A stretch of 64,000 nucleotides of DNA, from positions 16,936 to 80,935 of the forward strand of contig JAUIMC010000016.1 in the NCBI GenBank assembly GCA_030433215.1. The letters are read 5' to 3'. Within the stretch, counting starts at the first letter, position 1, and each line of letters opens with the position of its first letter. The position numbers and the translations under genes are program-made. Shown one piece after another: positions 45,171-53,990 of this stretch. The notes under the pieces were generated by a model. It was not told where the DNA came from, searched no databases, and was given only the letters and a program-made list of their open reading frames with translations. This DNA comes from Alphaproteobacteria bacterium (lineage in GTDB: Bacteria; Pseudomonadota; Alphaproteobacteria; Caulobacterales; Parvularculaceae).

Positions 45171-47342
45171 CTAACGCAGGTCCTGCGCGCCGCCCCAGAA
45201 GCGCCAGCGCCGGTGCTTGCGCCCGACGGTCTCGTCTTCGGCGAACTCGATCTCTTCTGCCGGGGCTTCCTTCAGATCAGCGTCGCTTTCCGCGGATGCG
45301 TCTTCCGTCCGCTCGGCCAGCGCGGTCTCCTCTCCGGCTTCCGCTTCAAACGCCGCCTCGAAGGCCTGCGGCTTGGCGGAGGCGGATGGCTGCTCGTCTT
45401 GCCCGGACGCATCCTCTTCGTCCTGTGGCGCAGGACTTTCAGCCGCGGACGCTTCGGCGCGCTCGCTGAGAACCGGCTCGCCCAGGGCGTAGCCCTGACC
45501 ATAGGCGCAGCCCATATCGCGGGCCTTGGCGGAAGCGGATTTCGATTCAACGCCCTCGACAATCACCTTCAACCCGAGATCCTTGCCGAGCCCGGCCAGC
45601 GAAGCGACGATTTTCGCGCCGTCGCCGTCGGAGTCGAGATCGCCGGCGAAAGACTTGTCGATCTTGAGATAATCGAAATCGAATTTCCTGAGGTTCGAGA
45701 GGCAGGTGAAGCCCGCGCCGAAATCATCGAAGGCCAGCGCGACGCCGGAGGCTTTCAGCTTGCGGAACACATCCCAAGCGAGCGCCGTGTCGCTGACCGC
45801 ATCGGCTTCGGTGAGCTCGAGCACCAGCGCATTTTCCGGCAGTTCGTATTTCGCCACCGTCTCGCGGACTTTCTCCAGAAAAGCCTTTTCGCGGATCTGG
45901 CCCCAGGAGACATTCATCGCGGCGAAGAGGTCGCGGCGCTTCCCTTTCTTCAGCGCGTCGGCGAGAAACGCCGCCGCCTGATCGAGCATGGTCGCGGCAA
46001 GCGCCCCGCCTTCGCCGATCTTTTCGGCGGCCTTGACGAAACGCTCCGGTCCTTCCTCGGCGCCTTCTTCCTGACCGCGCCAGCGGGCGAGCGCCTCGTA
46101 ACCGGCGACCTTGCCGTCATCGAGCGAGACGATCGGCTGGAAGGCGGCGACGATATCGCCATTGGCGAGCGCGGCGGAAAGTTTCGCCGTCATGGGATCG
46201 GCCGCCGCCGGCGGCACGATTGCGGACTGGGTCGCGTATTTCAGGCGCGCTTCGTTGATCGGGCTTCCCGACAAGGGCTCCACAAAGGCGACGATCCTTT
46301 CGATCTCGCCGGAGTCCTCGTCCGCCGCACGGGCGCCGCGCAGACGCATCATGCGCCCGTCGAAAAGTTTCAGGCAGACATCGAACGGACCGTCGACGGG
46401 CGCCAGAAGATCGGAATCGAAACGGGCCGCATCGTCGGCGTGAATGAAATTGCGCAACGCTTCCGGCGTGAAGGGCGCATTGGAATCGGCGCCGAGCAGC
46501 GCGGGCAGCGATTCCGTCTGGTCGATAGCCTCAGGCGACCAGTCCCAGATGGCGACGCCGGAATAATCGAGGACGCGGGCGATCTGGCTGTCGAGCACGA
46601 TCTCAGAGCGCTCGCGCGCCGACTTTACTTCTTTATGACGCGACGGCGCCTGATGGCTGGTGCGCACGCCGAAATCGAGAGGCTTGTGCTCCACCGCCTG
46701 CGACAGGCCGGTTTCGGTGAGCGCGATCATGCTGGCCGCCAGAATGCCGAGGGTGAAGAGGCCATGAGAGGCGAAAGCCAAAACGCCGCTTTCGGCGGAG
46801 CCGAACAGGCCGAGCAGCGGCGCCGCCGCCGCCAGCGCAACGCCGGGCAGGACAAGGCGCGCGCCGGAGTCGCCGCGCAACGCCTGGGTCAGCGACAAAA
46901 GCACCGCAAAGCCGCCGACGCCGACCAGCGCCCAGCGCATCATCGGCGCAAGGTCGATGCGGTCGAAGAAATTGATGACGCCCATGCCGCCGATGACGAG
47001 CGCCGCCGTAAACATCACGCCGCCGAGCAGCGGGTTGTAGCGTGCGGCGCCGATGGAGGCCGACAGAAAGACGATGGCGGCCGCCGCGAACAGCGCCTGC
47101 ATCATCACCGTCGCCTCGGGGGGAAGCGCGGACAAAAAGCCGAGCCAGGAAAATTCGAGCGCGCCGGCGGCCATCACCATCAATAAGGCGCACACCGCAA
47201 GACCGCTTCTTCGGATCGCCGCATAGCCCGCCAGAAAGGCCATCGCCACGATAAAGGCGCCCGCAACGGCGCCGCGCAACAATTCAGCTTGTGCAAGTCC
47301 AGCGAACCCGTCAGCCAAGCCAAACACTCCTACTGCCACCAT
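45171..47342 (-). CDS. Membrane-bound PAS-EAL cyclic-di-GMP phosphodiesterase
   Basis: A 723-residue inner-membrane protein. The N-terminal ~215 residues hold about seven hydrophobic spans (sensor-like module); residues ~255-360 resemble a PAS domain (YSGVAIWDWSPEAID...NFIHADDAARF); residues ~385-630 are an EAL domain, predicted to hydrolyse c-di-GMP. The catalytic set looks intact: E416 in YEALARW, Asn in MNVSW, Glu in LELTEAD, the Asp pair in AFDDFGAGF, Lys in YLKIDKSF and Glu in VIVEGVES. There is no GGDEF domain. The last ~90 residues are acidic and low in complexity, then end with GRKHRRWRFWGG. Confidence 0.88.
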   Translation of the reverse strand: MVAVGVFGLADGFAGLAQAELLRGAVAGAFIVAMAFLAGYAAIRRSGLAVCALLMVMAAGALEFSWLGFLSALPPEATVMMQALFAAAAIVFLSASIGAARYNPLLGGVMFTAALVIGGMGVINFFDRIDLAPMMRWALVGVGGFAVLLSLTQALRGDSGARLVLPGVALAAAAPLLGLFGSAESGVLAFASHGLFTLGILAASMIALTETGLSQAVEHKPLDFGVRTSHQAPSRHKEVKSARERSEIVLDSQIARVLDYSGVAIWDWSPEAIDQTESLPALLGADSNAPFTPEALRNFIHADDAARFDSDLLAPVDGPFDVCLKLFDGRMMRLRGARAADEDSGEIERIVAFVEPLSGSPINEARLKYATQSAIVPPAAADPMTAKLSAALANGDIVAAFQPIVSLDDGKVAGYEALARWRGQEEGAEEGPERFVKAAEKIGEGGALAATMLDQAAAFLADALKKGKRRDLFAAMNVSWGQIREKAFLEKVRETVAKYELPENALVLELTEADAVSDTALAWDVFRKLKASGVALAFDDFGAGFTCLSNLRKFDFDYLKIDKSFAGDLDSDGDGAKIVASLAGLGKDLGLKVIVEGVESKSASAKARDMGCAYGQGYALGEPVLSERAEASAAESPAPQDEEDASGQDEQPSASAKPQAFEAAFEAEAGEETALAERTEDASAESDADLKEAPAEEIEFAEDETVGRKHRRWRFWGGAQDLR

Positions 47343-47579
47343 GTATTAACCCCGAACCCCTCAACGCCTTCCCTAAGACCGTGTGAAAACGGCCAAAATT
47401 GAGCGGTCCCCCCGGGACGGCCCCCTTAAAGCCGACCCTTGCGCAACTGGAACAGCCGCGCATTCGCCCTGTGTCATCTTCACGCGGCAATGAGATTATC
47501 GCAAGAGGCGGGCCGGATTTCGGAAAGAATTTTTGGCTTGACGGGCGCACAACAGCCCCGTTTCAGGACGAACTATACT

Positions 47580-48167
47580 TTATTTGCGGTAGTCTGAGGC
47601 GATCAGTGCATAGATGAAGTGATCGCGCCAGGCGCCATTGATCATTAAATAATCCCGGGCCAGGCCTTCGCGCGAGAAACCGCACCGTTCCAGGAGATTT
47701 TGCGATGCAATATTCTCCGGCTGGCACGCGGCCGCGAGACGGTTAAGCTCAATCGCATCGAAAGCGTGCGCGGCGATGGCCTTTACAACCGCGGTGCCGT
47801 AGCCGCGCCGCACATAGGGCGCGCCCACCCAGTAGCCGAGCAGCGCCGAGCGCGAGGCGCCGTAGCGGATATTGCTGAGCGTGACGCCGCCCACCAGCGC
47901 GTTGTCTTTCATGCGGAAGGCGAAAAGATAAAGCCCGCCGCCGCGCCGCCGGTCGCGGTCGTAAAGGCGCAGGCGCTGTTTATAGGCGGCGAGGCTCGCC
48001 TGCTCCTGCGTCCAGCGCTCCTCCCATTCGGTCAGATGCGCCCGGCTGTCTTCGCGCAGGGCCGCCCAGGCCGCGTAATCCGACGGCGCCGGCGCGCGCA
48101 GGATCAGCGGCTCCTCGACGAGGACCGGATTGAAAGCCGGATTGGAGGGCGCAGTCGTAAAAAGCAT
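47580..48167 (-). CDS. GNAT acetyltransferase, RimJ/RimL type
   Basis: A 195-residue N-acetyltransferase. Features are LILRAPAPSDYAAWAALREDSRAHLTEWE, VGGVTLSNIRYG, the acetyl-CoA loop YVRRGYGTAVVKAI and the C-terminal ENIASQNLLERCGFSREG, which together are typical of RimJ/RimL enzymes that acetylate protein N-termini, mostly ribosomal. The start at 48167 matches the family N-terminus; the frame stays open upstream into the M16 gene and that part is not family-like. It is the last gene of the run PON-thrC-M16-GNAT. Confidence 0.88.
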   Translation of the reverse strand: MLFTTAPSNPAFNPVLVEEPLILRAPAPSDYAAWAALREDSRAHLTEWEERWTQEQASLAAYKQRLRLYDRDRRRGGGLYLFAFRMKDNALVGGVTLSNIRYGASRSALLGYWVGAPYVRRGYGTAVVKAIAAHAFDAIELNRLAAACQPENIASQNLLERCGFSREGLARDYLMINGAWRDHFIYALIASDYRK

Positions 48168-48210
48168 CGCCGCCTTATAGCGCGAAAGCGCTCCCTGCAA
48201 AAAACCGCAA

Positions 48211-49461
48211 TTATGACAAGTTGAATGCAGCCTCGACCGGCGCCGTCTTGCAGGGGCCGACGATGGAGACGGCGCAGGGGCCCTCAAGGGCGCGGGCCGC
48301 GCAGCGCTGCATGTCCGCGACCGTAATGGCGTCGATGCGGGCGAGGATCTCGTCGGCGTCCATGAGCGCGCCATAGGTGAACAGCTGTCCCGCCGCCGCC
48401 TCGATGCGGTTCGCCGGGCTTTCAAGGCCGAGCATCAGCGAGGACCGCAAGAGCGCCTTGCCGCGCGCCACCTCTTCGGCGGTCATGGCGGCGGCGGTCG
48501 CCTCCATCTCCGCGCGGATGATCGTCGCGGCTTCCGCGATGTGCTTGGCTTCGGCGTTCACATAGGCGCCGAGAAGCCCCGCATTGTCGAACCCGTCGGC
48601 GAATGCGTAGACCGAATAGGCGAGCCCGCGCTCCTCGCGGATTTTCTGGAACAGGCGCGAGGACATGCCGCCGCCCAGAACGTCCGCATAAAGACGGGTT
48701 GCGAAGAAATCTGCATGCGCCGAGGCGACGCCCGGAAAGGCGACCGCGAGATGGGTCTGTTCGATCTTGCGCTTGTCGTGCCTCAGCCCGCCAAGAAAAG
48801 GCGGCGCGCGCCGCTCAGCGCCCTCGCCCTCTCCCGAAAAGCTGCCGAACCAGTCCTCGGCGAGTTTCAACAGCGCGTCTTCCTCCACCGCGCCGGCCGC
48901 GGCGAGGATCATTTCCTGCGGGCGGTAGCAGCGCGCCATGAAGCCGCGCAACGAGCTCGGCGTCTGGGCGCGCACGCTTTCCGGCGTGCCGAGGATCGCC
49001 CGGCCGAGCGGGTGAGCGCCCCACGCCGCTTCGGTGAGCTTTTCGAAAACGACATCGTCGGGCGTGTCCGCCGCCTCGCCGATCTCCTGGACCACGACCT
49101 CGCGCTCGCGCGCCAGTTCGTCTTCATCGAACCTGGGATGGGCAAGAATGTCAGAGAGAATATCGGCGCCGAGCGCCAGGTCGTCTTTGAGGACGCGCGC
49201 GTAATAACCGGTGCGCTGATGGCTCGTGGCGGCGTTCAGATAGCCGCCGACGCCCTCGATCTCTTCGGCGATGGCGAGCGTCGACCGGCGCTCTGTGCCC
49301 TTAAACGCCATATGTTCGAGAAGATGCGCGATGCCGTATTCGCCCTGACGCTCGTCGACCGAGCCGGCGCTGACCCAGACGCCGAGCGCCGCGGTTTTGA
49401 GCTCCGGCATGGGATCGACGACGACGCGCACGCCGTTCGGCAGGGTGTGCAGCGAAACCAT
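48211..49461 (-). CDS. M16 family zinc peptidase (processing-peptidase-like)
   Basis: A 416-residue member of the pitrilysin/mitochondrial processing peptidase family. The inverted zinc motif HxxEH is H46-LL-E49-H50 in GIAHLLEHMAFKGT, with the distal Glu expected in the segment EVVVQEIGEAADTPDDVVFEKL. A glycine-rich loop is at LGGGMSSRLFQKIREERGLAYSVYAF. There is no signal peptide. thrC lies immediately upstream with 5 bases between the genes; the thrC-M16 pairing recurs in alphaproteobacteria. Its substrate in bacteria is uncertain. Confidence 0.93.
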   Translation of the reverse strand: MVSLHTLPNGVRVVVDPMPELKTAALGVWVSAGSVDERQGEYGIAHLLEHMAFKGTERRSTLAIAEEIEGVGGYLNAATSHQRTGYYARVLKDDLALGADILSDILAHPRFDEDELAREREVVVQEIGEAADTPDDVVFEKLTEAAWGAHPLGRAILGTPESVRAQTPSSLRGFMARCYRPQEMILAAAGAVEEDALLKLAEDWFGSFSGEGEGAERRAPPFLGGLRHDKRKIEQTHLAVAFPGVASAHADFFATRLYADVLGGGMSSRLFQKIREERGLAYSVYAFADGFDNAGLLGAYVNAEAKHIAEAATIIRAEMEATAAAMTAEEVARGKALLRSSLMLGLESPANRIEAAAGQLFTYGALMDADEILARIDAITVADMQRCAARALEGPCAVSIVGPCKTAPVEAAFNLS

Positions 49462-49466
49462 GGGGG

Positions 49467-50867
49467 TCAGTTTCCGAACGCCCCTTCAACGAGCGCCTTC
49501 ACTGCCGCGGGGTCGGCGGGCGCGTGCTCCATCTTTTCCGGGCGCTCGAAAAGATCGGCGTAGAAATCGGGCAGCGCCGGGGTCTCGCCTGTCGCTTCCT
49601 TCACCGCTTCGGGGAACTTCGCCGGATGGGCGGTCGAGAGCGTCACGATCTTGCCGTCAAGGGCGCCCATCTGGCGCAGACGCCGCGCCGCGGCGCGCGC
49701 CACCGCCGTATGCGGATCGATAAGCTCGTTCGTCTCCTCGTAATGGCGCCGGATCTCCGTCAGCGTTTCTTCCATGGAGACGGCGTCGGAAACGAAATCG
49801 TCGCGGATGGCCGCGAGGGTTTCGCCGTCGAGCTTCATGCTCTTTTCTTTCGCGAAGTCTTCCATGGCGGCGCGCAGGACCTTGGCGTCGCGGTGCTTGG
49901 CTTCAAACAGAAGACGCTCGAAATTGCTGGCGACCTGAATGTCCATGGACGGCGACGCGGTCGGTTTCACATCTTCGGGCGTATAGTCGCCCTTGGCGAT
50001 GGCGCGGTGGAGAATGTCGTTGGCGTTGGCGGCGACGCCGAGCTTGACGATAGGAAGGCCCATGCGTTTGGCCGCATAGCCCGCAAAGACGTCGCCGAAA
50101 TTGCCCGTGGGGACGACGAAATTGACCGCATCGGCATGCTCGCAGACTTTCGCCCAACTCGTGAAATAATAAACCGTCTGCGCCGCAAGCCGCGCCCAGT
50201 TGATCGAGTTGACGCCGGAAAGCTGCACGCTGCGCGCGAAAGCCTCGTCGGCGAAGAGCGTTTTCACAATCGCCTGGCAGTCGTCGAAGGAGCCCTTGAC
50301 GGCGATGTTCATGACATTGGGCGCGATCACCGAGGTCATCATGCGCTGCTGCACGGCGCTGACGCGGCCTTCGGGGAAGAGGACGACGACATTGACGCGC
50401 TCACAGGATTTCAGCGCCTCAATGGCCGCCGAACCCGTGTCGCCGGAGGTCGCGACGATGATCGTCCGGCGCTCGTCGCGGCGCTCCAGCGCGGCATCGT
50501 AAAGGCGCCCGAGGATCTGCATCGCGAAATCCTTGAAGGCGAGCGTCGGCCCGTGAAAGAGCTCGAGCATGTAATCGTCCGGTCCCAGCGCTTTGACCGG
50601 CGCGACCGCCTCGTCGGAGAAAGAGGCGTAAGCCTCGGCCGTCATCGCGGCGAGTTCGGCCTTGTCGAAGCTCTCCCCGGCGAACTTCGAGAGGATCTCC
50701 GCCGCGGCCTCGGCGTAAGGCATGGCGCCCACGGCCCGGGCTTCCTGCACGGAAAACACGGGCCAGCCCTCAGGCATGTAAAGACCGCCGTCGGGCGCAA
50801 GGCCGGCCAGCAACGCGCCTTCAAAATCAACAGCGGGGGCGGCCCCGCGGGTGGAAACGTATTTCAT
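49467..50867 (-). CDS. thrC: Threonine synthase
   Basis: A PLP enzyme converting O-phosphohomoserine to threonine. The 466 residues follow the class with an N-terminal extension: MKYVSTRGAAPAVDFEGALLAGLAPDGGLYMPE, the PLP lysine K112 in LAFKDFAMQ, ATSGDTGSAAIEAL and the FVVPTGNFGDVFAGYAAKRMG segment. It sits between the PON-like gene (15 bases) and the M16 gene (5 bases), so it is inside an operon. hom and thrB are not in the window. Confidence 0.96.
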   Translation of the reverse strand: MKYVSTRGAAPAVDFEGALLAGLAPDGGLYMPEGWPVFSVQEARAVGAMPYAEAAAEILSKFAGESFDKAELAAMTAEAYASFSDEAVAPVKALGPDDYMLELFHGPTLAFKDFAMQILGRLYDAALERRDERRTIIVATSGDTGSAAIEALKSCERVNVVVLFPEGRVSAVQQRMMTSVIAPNVMNIAVKGSFDDCQAIVKTLFADEAFARSVQLSGVNSINWARLAAQTVYYFTSWAKVCEHADAVNFVVPTGNFGDVFAGYAAKRMGLPIVKLGVAANANDILHRAIAKGDYTPEDVKPTASPSMDIQVASNFERLLFEAKHRDAKVLRAAMEDFAKEKSMKLDGETLAAIRDDFVSDAVSMEETLTEIRRHYEETNELIDPHTAVARAAARRLRQMGALDGKIVTLSTAHPAKFPEAVKEATGETPALPDFYADLFERPEKMEHAPADPAAVKALVEGAFGN

Positions 50868-50882
50868 GGGGCGCTCTATCGC

Positions 50883-51935
50883 TTATTCCGCGGCGGCAGG
50901 CAAACCCCCGGCGGGCAGGTCGCAAAACAGGAATTTGCGGTCGTAAAGCGCGCCGATGAGGAGCTTGTCCCTGAAGCGCGCGGCGACCGTGGCGGCCGAA
51001 TGCTGCTCGCCCCGGTCGCGGTAAACCGTCGACAGCCGCCCGTCCGGGTCCAGACGGAGAACTTCGGAAGGCGCAATCGCCTCTTCGTCGCGCTTGAGGC
51101 GCGGCAGCAGGAGCGGCTTCGGCAGGGCGGCGATCCACAAGGCGCCGTCGCCGTCGAAAGTGAGATTGTCCGGCGACGCGTCGAGGGGGATGGCCTCCGC
51201 CGGCGTCAGCTTGCCGGTCTCGGGATTGCGGTCGAAGACCTTCACCCTTCTGGCGGCGCTTTCCGCCGCGTAAAGCCTGGCGCCATCCGGCGAGAGCGCG
51301 AGCCCGTTGGCGAAGCGCAGCTTGTCCGCGGCGACGCTCCATTGCCGGCCGTCGACATAGAAGATTTCGCCGAGATCGGCGGCCATCAGGAAGTGCACCC
51401 CCGCCAGCGGCGAGTTGCGCCCGGGGCGCAGATCGTTGCTCACGTAAAATTCGCGCGGCCCCGCCGCGGCGACGCTGTTGGGGCTTAGGATCCGCATTTC
51501 CGCAAAACTCTCGAGATGCGCGAGGTCGCCATTTTCCTCGACCTCGTAAAGCTCGACGGAGGGGCCCGCCTCGTTCACCACGAAAAGCCGGCGCGTCTCG
51601 CCGTCGTCGTAATAGCTGAGCCCCAAAGGCCGGAAGTCGGCGGGAACCCCGCCTGTGCGATCGCGCCAGGCGGTTTCGGCCAGGGGGTCGGTGAGATCGA
51701 AAAGATGGATAGCCCCGCGCTGGCCCTCGCCCCGGCGGTCAAAAGAGGAGATGAAGGCAAGGCCGCGCGCGGCGTCGATTTCGATGTCTTCAGGCCCGGC
51801 GATGCCCCGGACCGGCTGGCAGGCCGCCAGCGCCACCGGCTCGATCTCGTCAAACTGGTTAAAAGCGTTGAGACGGAGACCGGCCGCGCCGCCCAGGACC
51901 AGGAGAAGAGCCAGCAAAAACAAGAAGAAACGCAT
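50883..51935 (-). CDS. PON-like arylesterase/lactonase with N-terminal anchor
   Basis: A 350-residue six-bladed propeller resembling paraoxonases, calcium-dependent lactonases. An N-terminal hydrophobic segment (residues 3-20) acts as a signal or anchor, so it is probably periplasmic. The likely calcium ligands are Glu-Asp in GPEDIEID, Asn in SPNSVAA, Asn in FANGLALSPDG, and Asp-Asn in SPDNLTFDGDG; SPNSV and FYVSNDL are strong family marks. Lactones or aryl esters, possibly acyl-homoserine lactones, are candidate substrates. It is the first gene of the thrC operon. Confidence 0.8.
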   Translation of the reverse strand: MRFFLFLLALLLVLGGAAGLRLNAFNQFDEIEPVALAACQPVRGIAGPEDIEIDAARGLAFISSFDRRGEGQRGAIHLFDLTDPLAETAWRDRTGGVPADFRPLGLSYYDDGETRRLFVVNEAGPSVELYEVEENGDLAHLESFAEMRILSPNSVAAAGPREFYVSNDLRPGRNSPLAGVHFLMAADLGEIFYVDGRQWSVAADKLRFANGLALSPDGARLYAAESAARRVKVFDRNPETGKLTPAEAIPLDASPDNLTFDGDGALWIAALPKPLLLPRLKRDEEAIAPSEVLRLDPDGRLSTVYRDRGEQHSAATVAARFRDKLLIGALYDRKFLFCDLPAGGLPAAAE

Positions 51936-52125
51936 GGAACAGGGGCTAGCTCAAGAGGTTTTCGGAACGGTCGGCGTCGGCTTCAAATCATAACATTGCA
52001 CCTGCGAAGGCGCTAGCGTTCGATTCTTTGATTTCAGGGGCTTGCAGACCGCGCCGCCCCCGCGTATATGCCCCGCTTCAATCCGAAATCGAACAGTTTT
52101 GCGCCCCGTGCGAAGGACCGCCGTC

Positions 52126-52350
52126 ATGAAAAAAGACATTCACCCGACTTATCACACGATCAAGGTCGTGATGACCGACGGCACCTCCTTCGAGACACGC
52201 TCGACCTATGGCGAGGAAGGCGCGACGATCAATCTCGACATCGATCCGCTTTCGCACCCGGCCTGGACCGGCGGTCCGCAGAAAATCGGCGAGCGCGGCC
52301 GCGTGTCGAAGTTCAACCAGAAGTTCGGTTCTTTCGGCCTGAAGAAGTAA
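52126..52350 (+). CDS. rpmE: 50S ribosomal protein L31, zinc-free form
   Basis: A 74-residue L31 starting [19 protein letters not shown] and ending in HPAWTGG...[14 protein letters not shown]. The cysteines of the zinc-binding form are absent, as is common in alphaproteobacteria. The ATG at 52126 follows GAAGGA; the longer in-frame extension upstream is not family-like. It is divergent from the PON-like gene. Confidence 0.95.
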   Translation: MKKDIHPTYHTIKVVMTDGTSFETRSTYGEEGATINLDIDPLSHPAWTGGPQKIGERGRVSKFNQKFGSFGLKK

Positions 52351-52356
52351 GACTTC

Positions 52357-52374
52357 GCGCCGCTGCGGCGGCGC
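52357..52374 (+). terminator. Probable terminator after rpmE
   Basis: A short GC stem, GCGCCGC-TGCG-GCGGCGC, 6 bases after the rpmE stop, followed by TGTTTA. The U tract is short, so the call is tentative. Confidence 0.45.
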
Positions 52375-52398
52375 TGTTTACTCCCCATCATCAAAGAC

Positions 52399-52486
52399 GT
52401 GTCATCGCCGGCTTCATGCCGGCGATCCAGTTTTGGCTTTTATTGCTGACTTTTGTGGATCACCGGGACAAGCCCGGTGATGACAC
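52399..52486. repeat. Paired palindromic element, family C (reverse orientation)
   Basis: The hairpin order is GCCGGC-TTCAT-GCCGGC and then CACCGGG-ACAAG-CCCGGTG, bounded by GTGTCATCGCC and GGTGATGACAC. This is the element at 45064-45143 read from the other strand. It lies between rpmE and the convergent DUF1465 gene. Confidence 0.8.
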
Positions 52487-52502
52487 TGATGCGAGTAAAT
52501 GC

Positions 52503-53030
52503 CTACCGCCCGCCGAACGCCTTCAGGAGCGCGCGCTGTTGCGCGGCGGCGTCGTTCTTTTCTTCCGGCTCGGCTTCGCCAGTGAACAGCTCGCGGTCGA
52601 GACGGCTGATACGGTTGTAAAGCTGATGAGCCGCGTCGATGAGCGTGACAAGACGCTCCGGCAGGCCTTCCGAACTGAACTTCACCGAAGCGGCTTCCGA
52701 GGCGACCAGCCTGTATTTATCGTCGCGCGCCTCGCCAAGGCCCATCTCGCCCTCGCGCACGGCGCGCAGCACCAGAAGCCAGGAGGCAATCTGCATCAAT
52801 TGGGTCGTCAGGCGCATGGAGGCGCCGGCATAGGCGAGCGCGACCTCGCGCGGCAGCTCTTTCGAGGCGTCGCGGCCCTCGCCGTCGAGATAATTGGCGG
52901 TCTCCTCTACGAGCGCCATGCCCTCGCGAAAGGTTCGTGCAAAGAGTTCCGACTGTACGAAGTTTTCGGCCCCCGCCGCCTCGTCGCCCGCCTGATCCCC
53001 TGTTATATCTTCGATACCCATTATTCTCAT
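52503..53030 (-). CDS. DUF1465 family protein
   Basis: About 175 residues, helical, with the alphaproteobacterial DUF1465 pattern: LFARTFREGMALVEETANYLDGEGRDASKELPR, RLTTQLMQIASWLLVLRAVREGEM and LDRELF. The family is conserved next to cell-cycle or rpmE genes in this class, but its role is unknown. Possible starts are the ATG at 53030 or the one at 53021; neither has a strong ribosome-binding site. Frames further upstream overlap the divergent DUF429 gene and are rejected. Confidence 0.85.
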   Translation of the reverse strand: MRIMGIEDITGDQAGDEAAGAENFVQSELFARTFREGMALVEETANYLDGEGRDASKELPREVALAYAGASMRLTTQLMQIASWLLVLRAVREGEMGLGEARDDKYRLVASEAASVKFSSEGLPERLVTLIDAAHQLYNRISRLDRELFTGEAEPEEKNDAAAQQRALLKAFGGR

Positions 53031-53112
53031 TCTTCCGCTTCCCCTAAGGATGCCGCCCCTCGGGGCCGCTGACAAGCCGGAGGCTCGCCCTGCCGCGTGA
53101 TCCTCCGGGCGC

Positions 53113-53910
53113 ATGGCCAAAAGGACACGAACGCCCGCAAAATCAGCAATGCTTATGCCATCGCCGCCCCACACAACCAGAAAGCGAAACGGCGCGAAAG
53201 GCTTCACGCTGGGCGTCGACGGATGCCCCGCCGGCTGGGCCGTTGTGCGTCTCGCGCTTTCGGACATGACGGCGAGCGGATTCATCATCCCGTCTTTCGC
53301 CGGGCTTATGAACGGCGCCGGGCGGGAGGCGGCGATGATCATGGTCGACATGCCCATCGGTCTCGTGGAGACGGGCCGGCGCGCCTGCGAGGGAATGGCG
53401 CGGCAAAGACTCAAGCCGGGACGCACGTCAAGCGTCTTCACCCCGCCGCGCCGCCCGATGCTGGCTTTCGACTCCTATGAAAACGCCAATCAATGGGGCA
53501 AGGCGCAGGAAGCGAAAGGCGGGCTTTCAAAACAGGCCTGGGCGATCGCGCCGAAGATCCGCGAAGTGGACGCGGCCGTCACGCCCGCCGATCAGGCGCG
53601 GCTCGGGGAAGCCCATCCGGAAGTCGCTTTCGCCCGATTGAATGGCGGCAGACCCTGCGCGCACCCAAAGCGCAAGCCGGAGGGGAAAAGCGAGCGGCTG
53701 GCCCTGTTGTCGCGCGCCGGATTGCCGAACGCGGAAGAGATCTACCGGGGCCTGCGCGAAGAGCACGGCGCGAGCGCCGTCAACCGCGACGACGTTTACG
53801 ACGCTTGCGCGCTGGCGCTGACCGCCGCCGCGCGGCTCGCGGGAAAGGCCGTGCACCTTACCGACGGCGCAAAAGATGCGCGCGGGCTCGTCATGGAAAT
53901 CTGGGGCTAA
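53113..53910 (+). CDS. DUF429 family protein
   Basis: About 265 residues with a DUF429 (RNase H-like fold) pattern: GFTLGVDGCPAGWAVVRL near residue 32, IMVDMPIGL, RRPMLAFDSYENANQ, EAHPEVAFARLNGG and the C-terminal DDVYDACALALTAAARL. The acidic residues in GVDGCPAGW, MVDMPIGL, the Glu of HPE and DDVYDA would form a metal-dependent nuclease-like site; the real substrate is unknown. Several Met codons within the first 15 residues leave the exact start open; residues before about 28 are not conserved. Confidence 0.82.
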   Translation: MAKRTRTPAKSAMLMPSPPHTTRKRNGAKGFTLGVDGCPAGWAVVRLALSDMTASGFIIPSFAGLMNGAGREAAMIMVDMPIGLVETGRRACEGMARQRLKPGRTSSVFTPPRRPMLAFDSYENANQWGKAQEAKGGLSKQAWAIAPKIREVDAAVTPADQARLGEAHPEVAFARLNGGRPCAHPKRKPEGKSERLALLSRAGLPNAEEIYRGLREEHGASAVNRDDVYDACALALTAAARLAGKAVHLTDGAKDARGLVMEIWG

Positions 53911-53958
53911 AGCGCCGGGCGAAAAAGTGGAATCCGGTTTTTCGCATCGACCGGCGCG
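53911..53958. repeat. Palindromic element beside DUF429 gene
   Basis: GCGAAAAA and TTTTTCGC form a stem around GTGGAATCCGG, and outer arms GCGCCGG and CCGGCGC enclose it. The phrase AAGTGGAATCCGGTTTTTCGC recalls a palindrome scattered through many alphaproteobacterial genomes. Only one copy is in this window, so calling it a repeat is partly from memory. Confidence 0.5.
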
Positions 53959-53967
53959 ACTGCTAAA

Positions 53968-53988
53968 AGCTGGATCATTGATCCAGCT
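53968..53988. terminator. Bidirectional terminator-like hairpin
   Basis: A perfect 9-bp stem AGCTGGATC-ATT-GATCCAGCT between the convergent DUF429 gene and the membrane protein gene. CTTTATT follows on the plus strand and TTTTAG on the minus strand. Confidence 0.6.
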
Positions 53989-53990
53989 CT

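Noticed and set aside
45213..47186. A 657-codon plus-strand frame opposite the EAL gene
   Set aside because: Arg/His-rich shadow of a gene with clear membrane and EAL domains; no ribosome-binding site or known motif.
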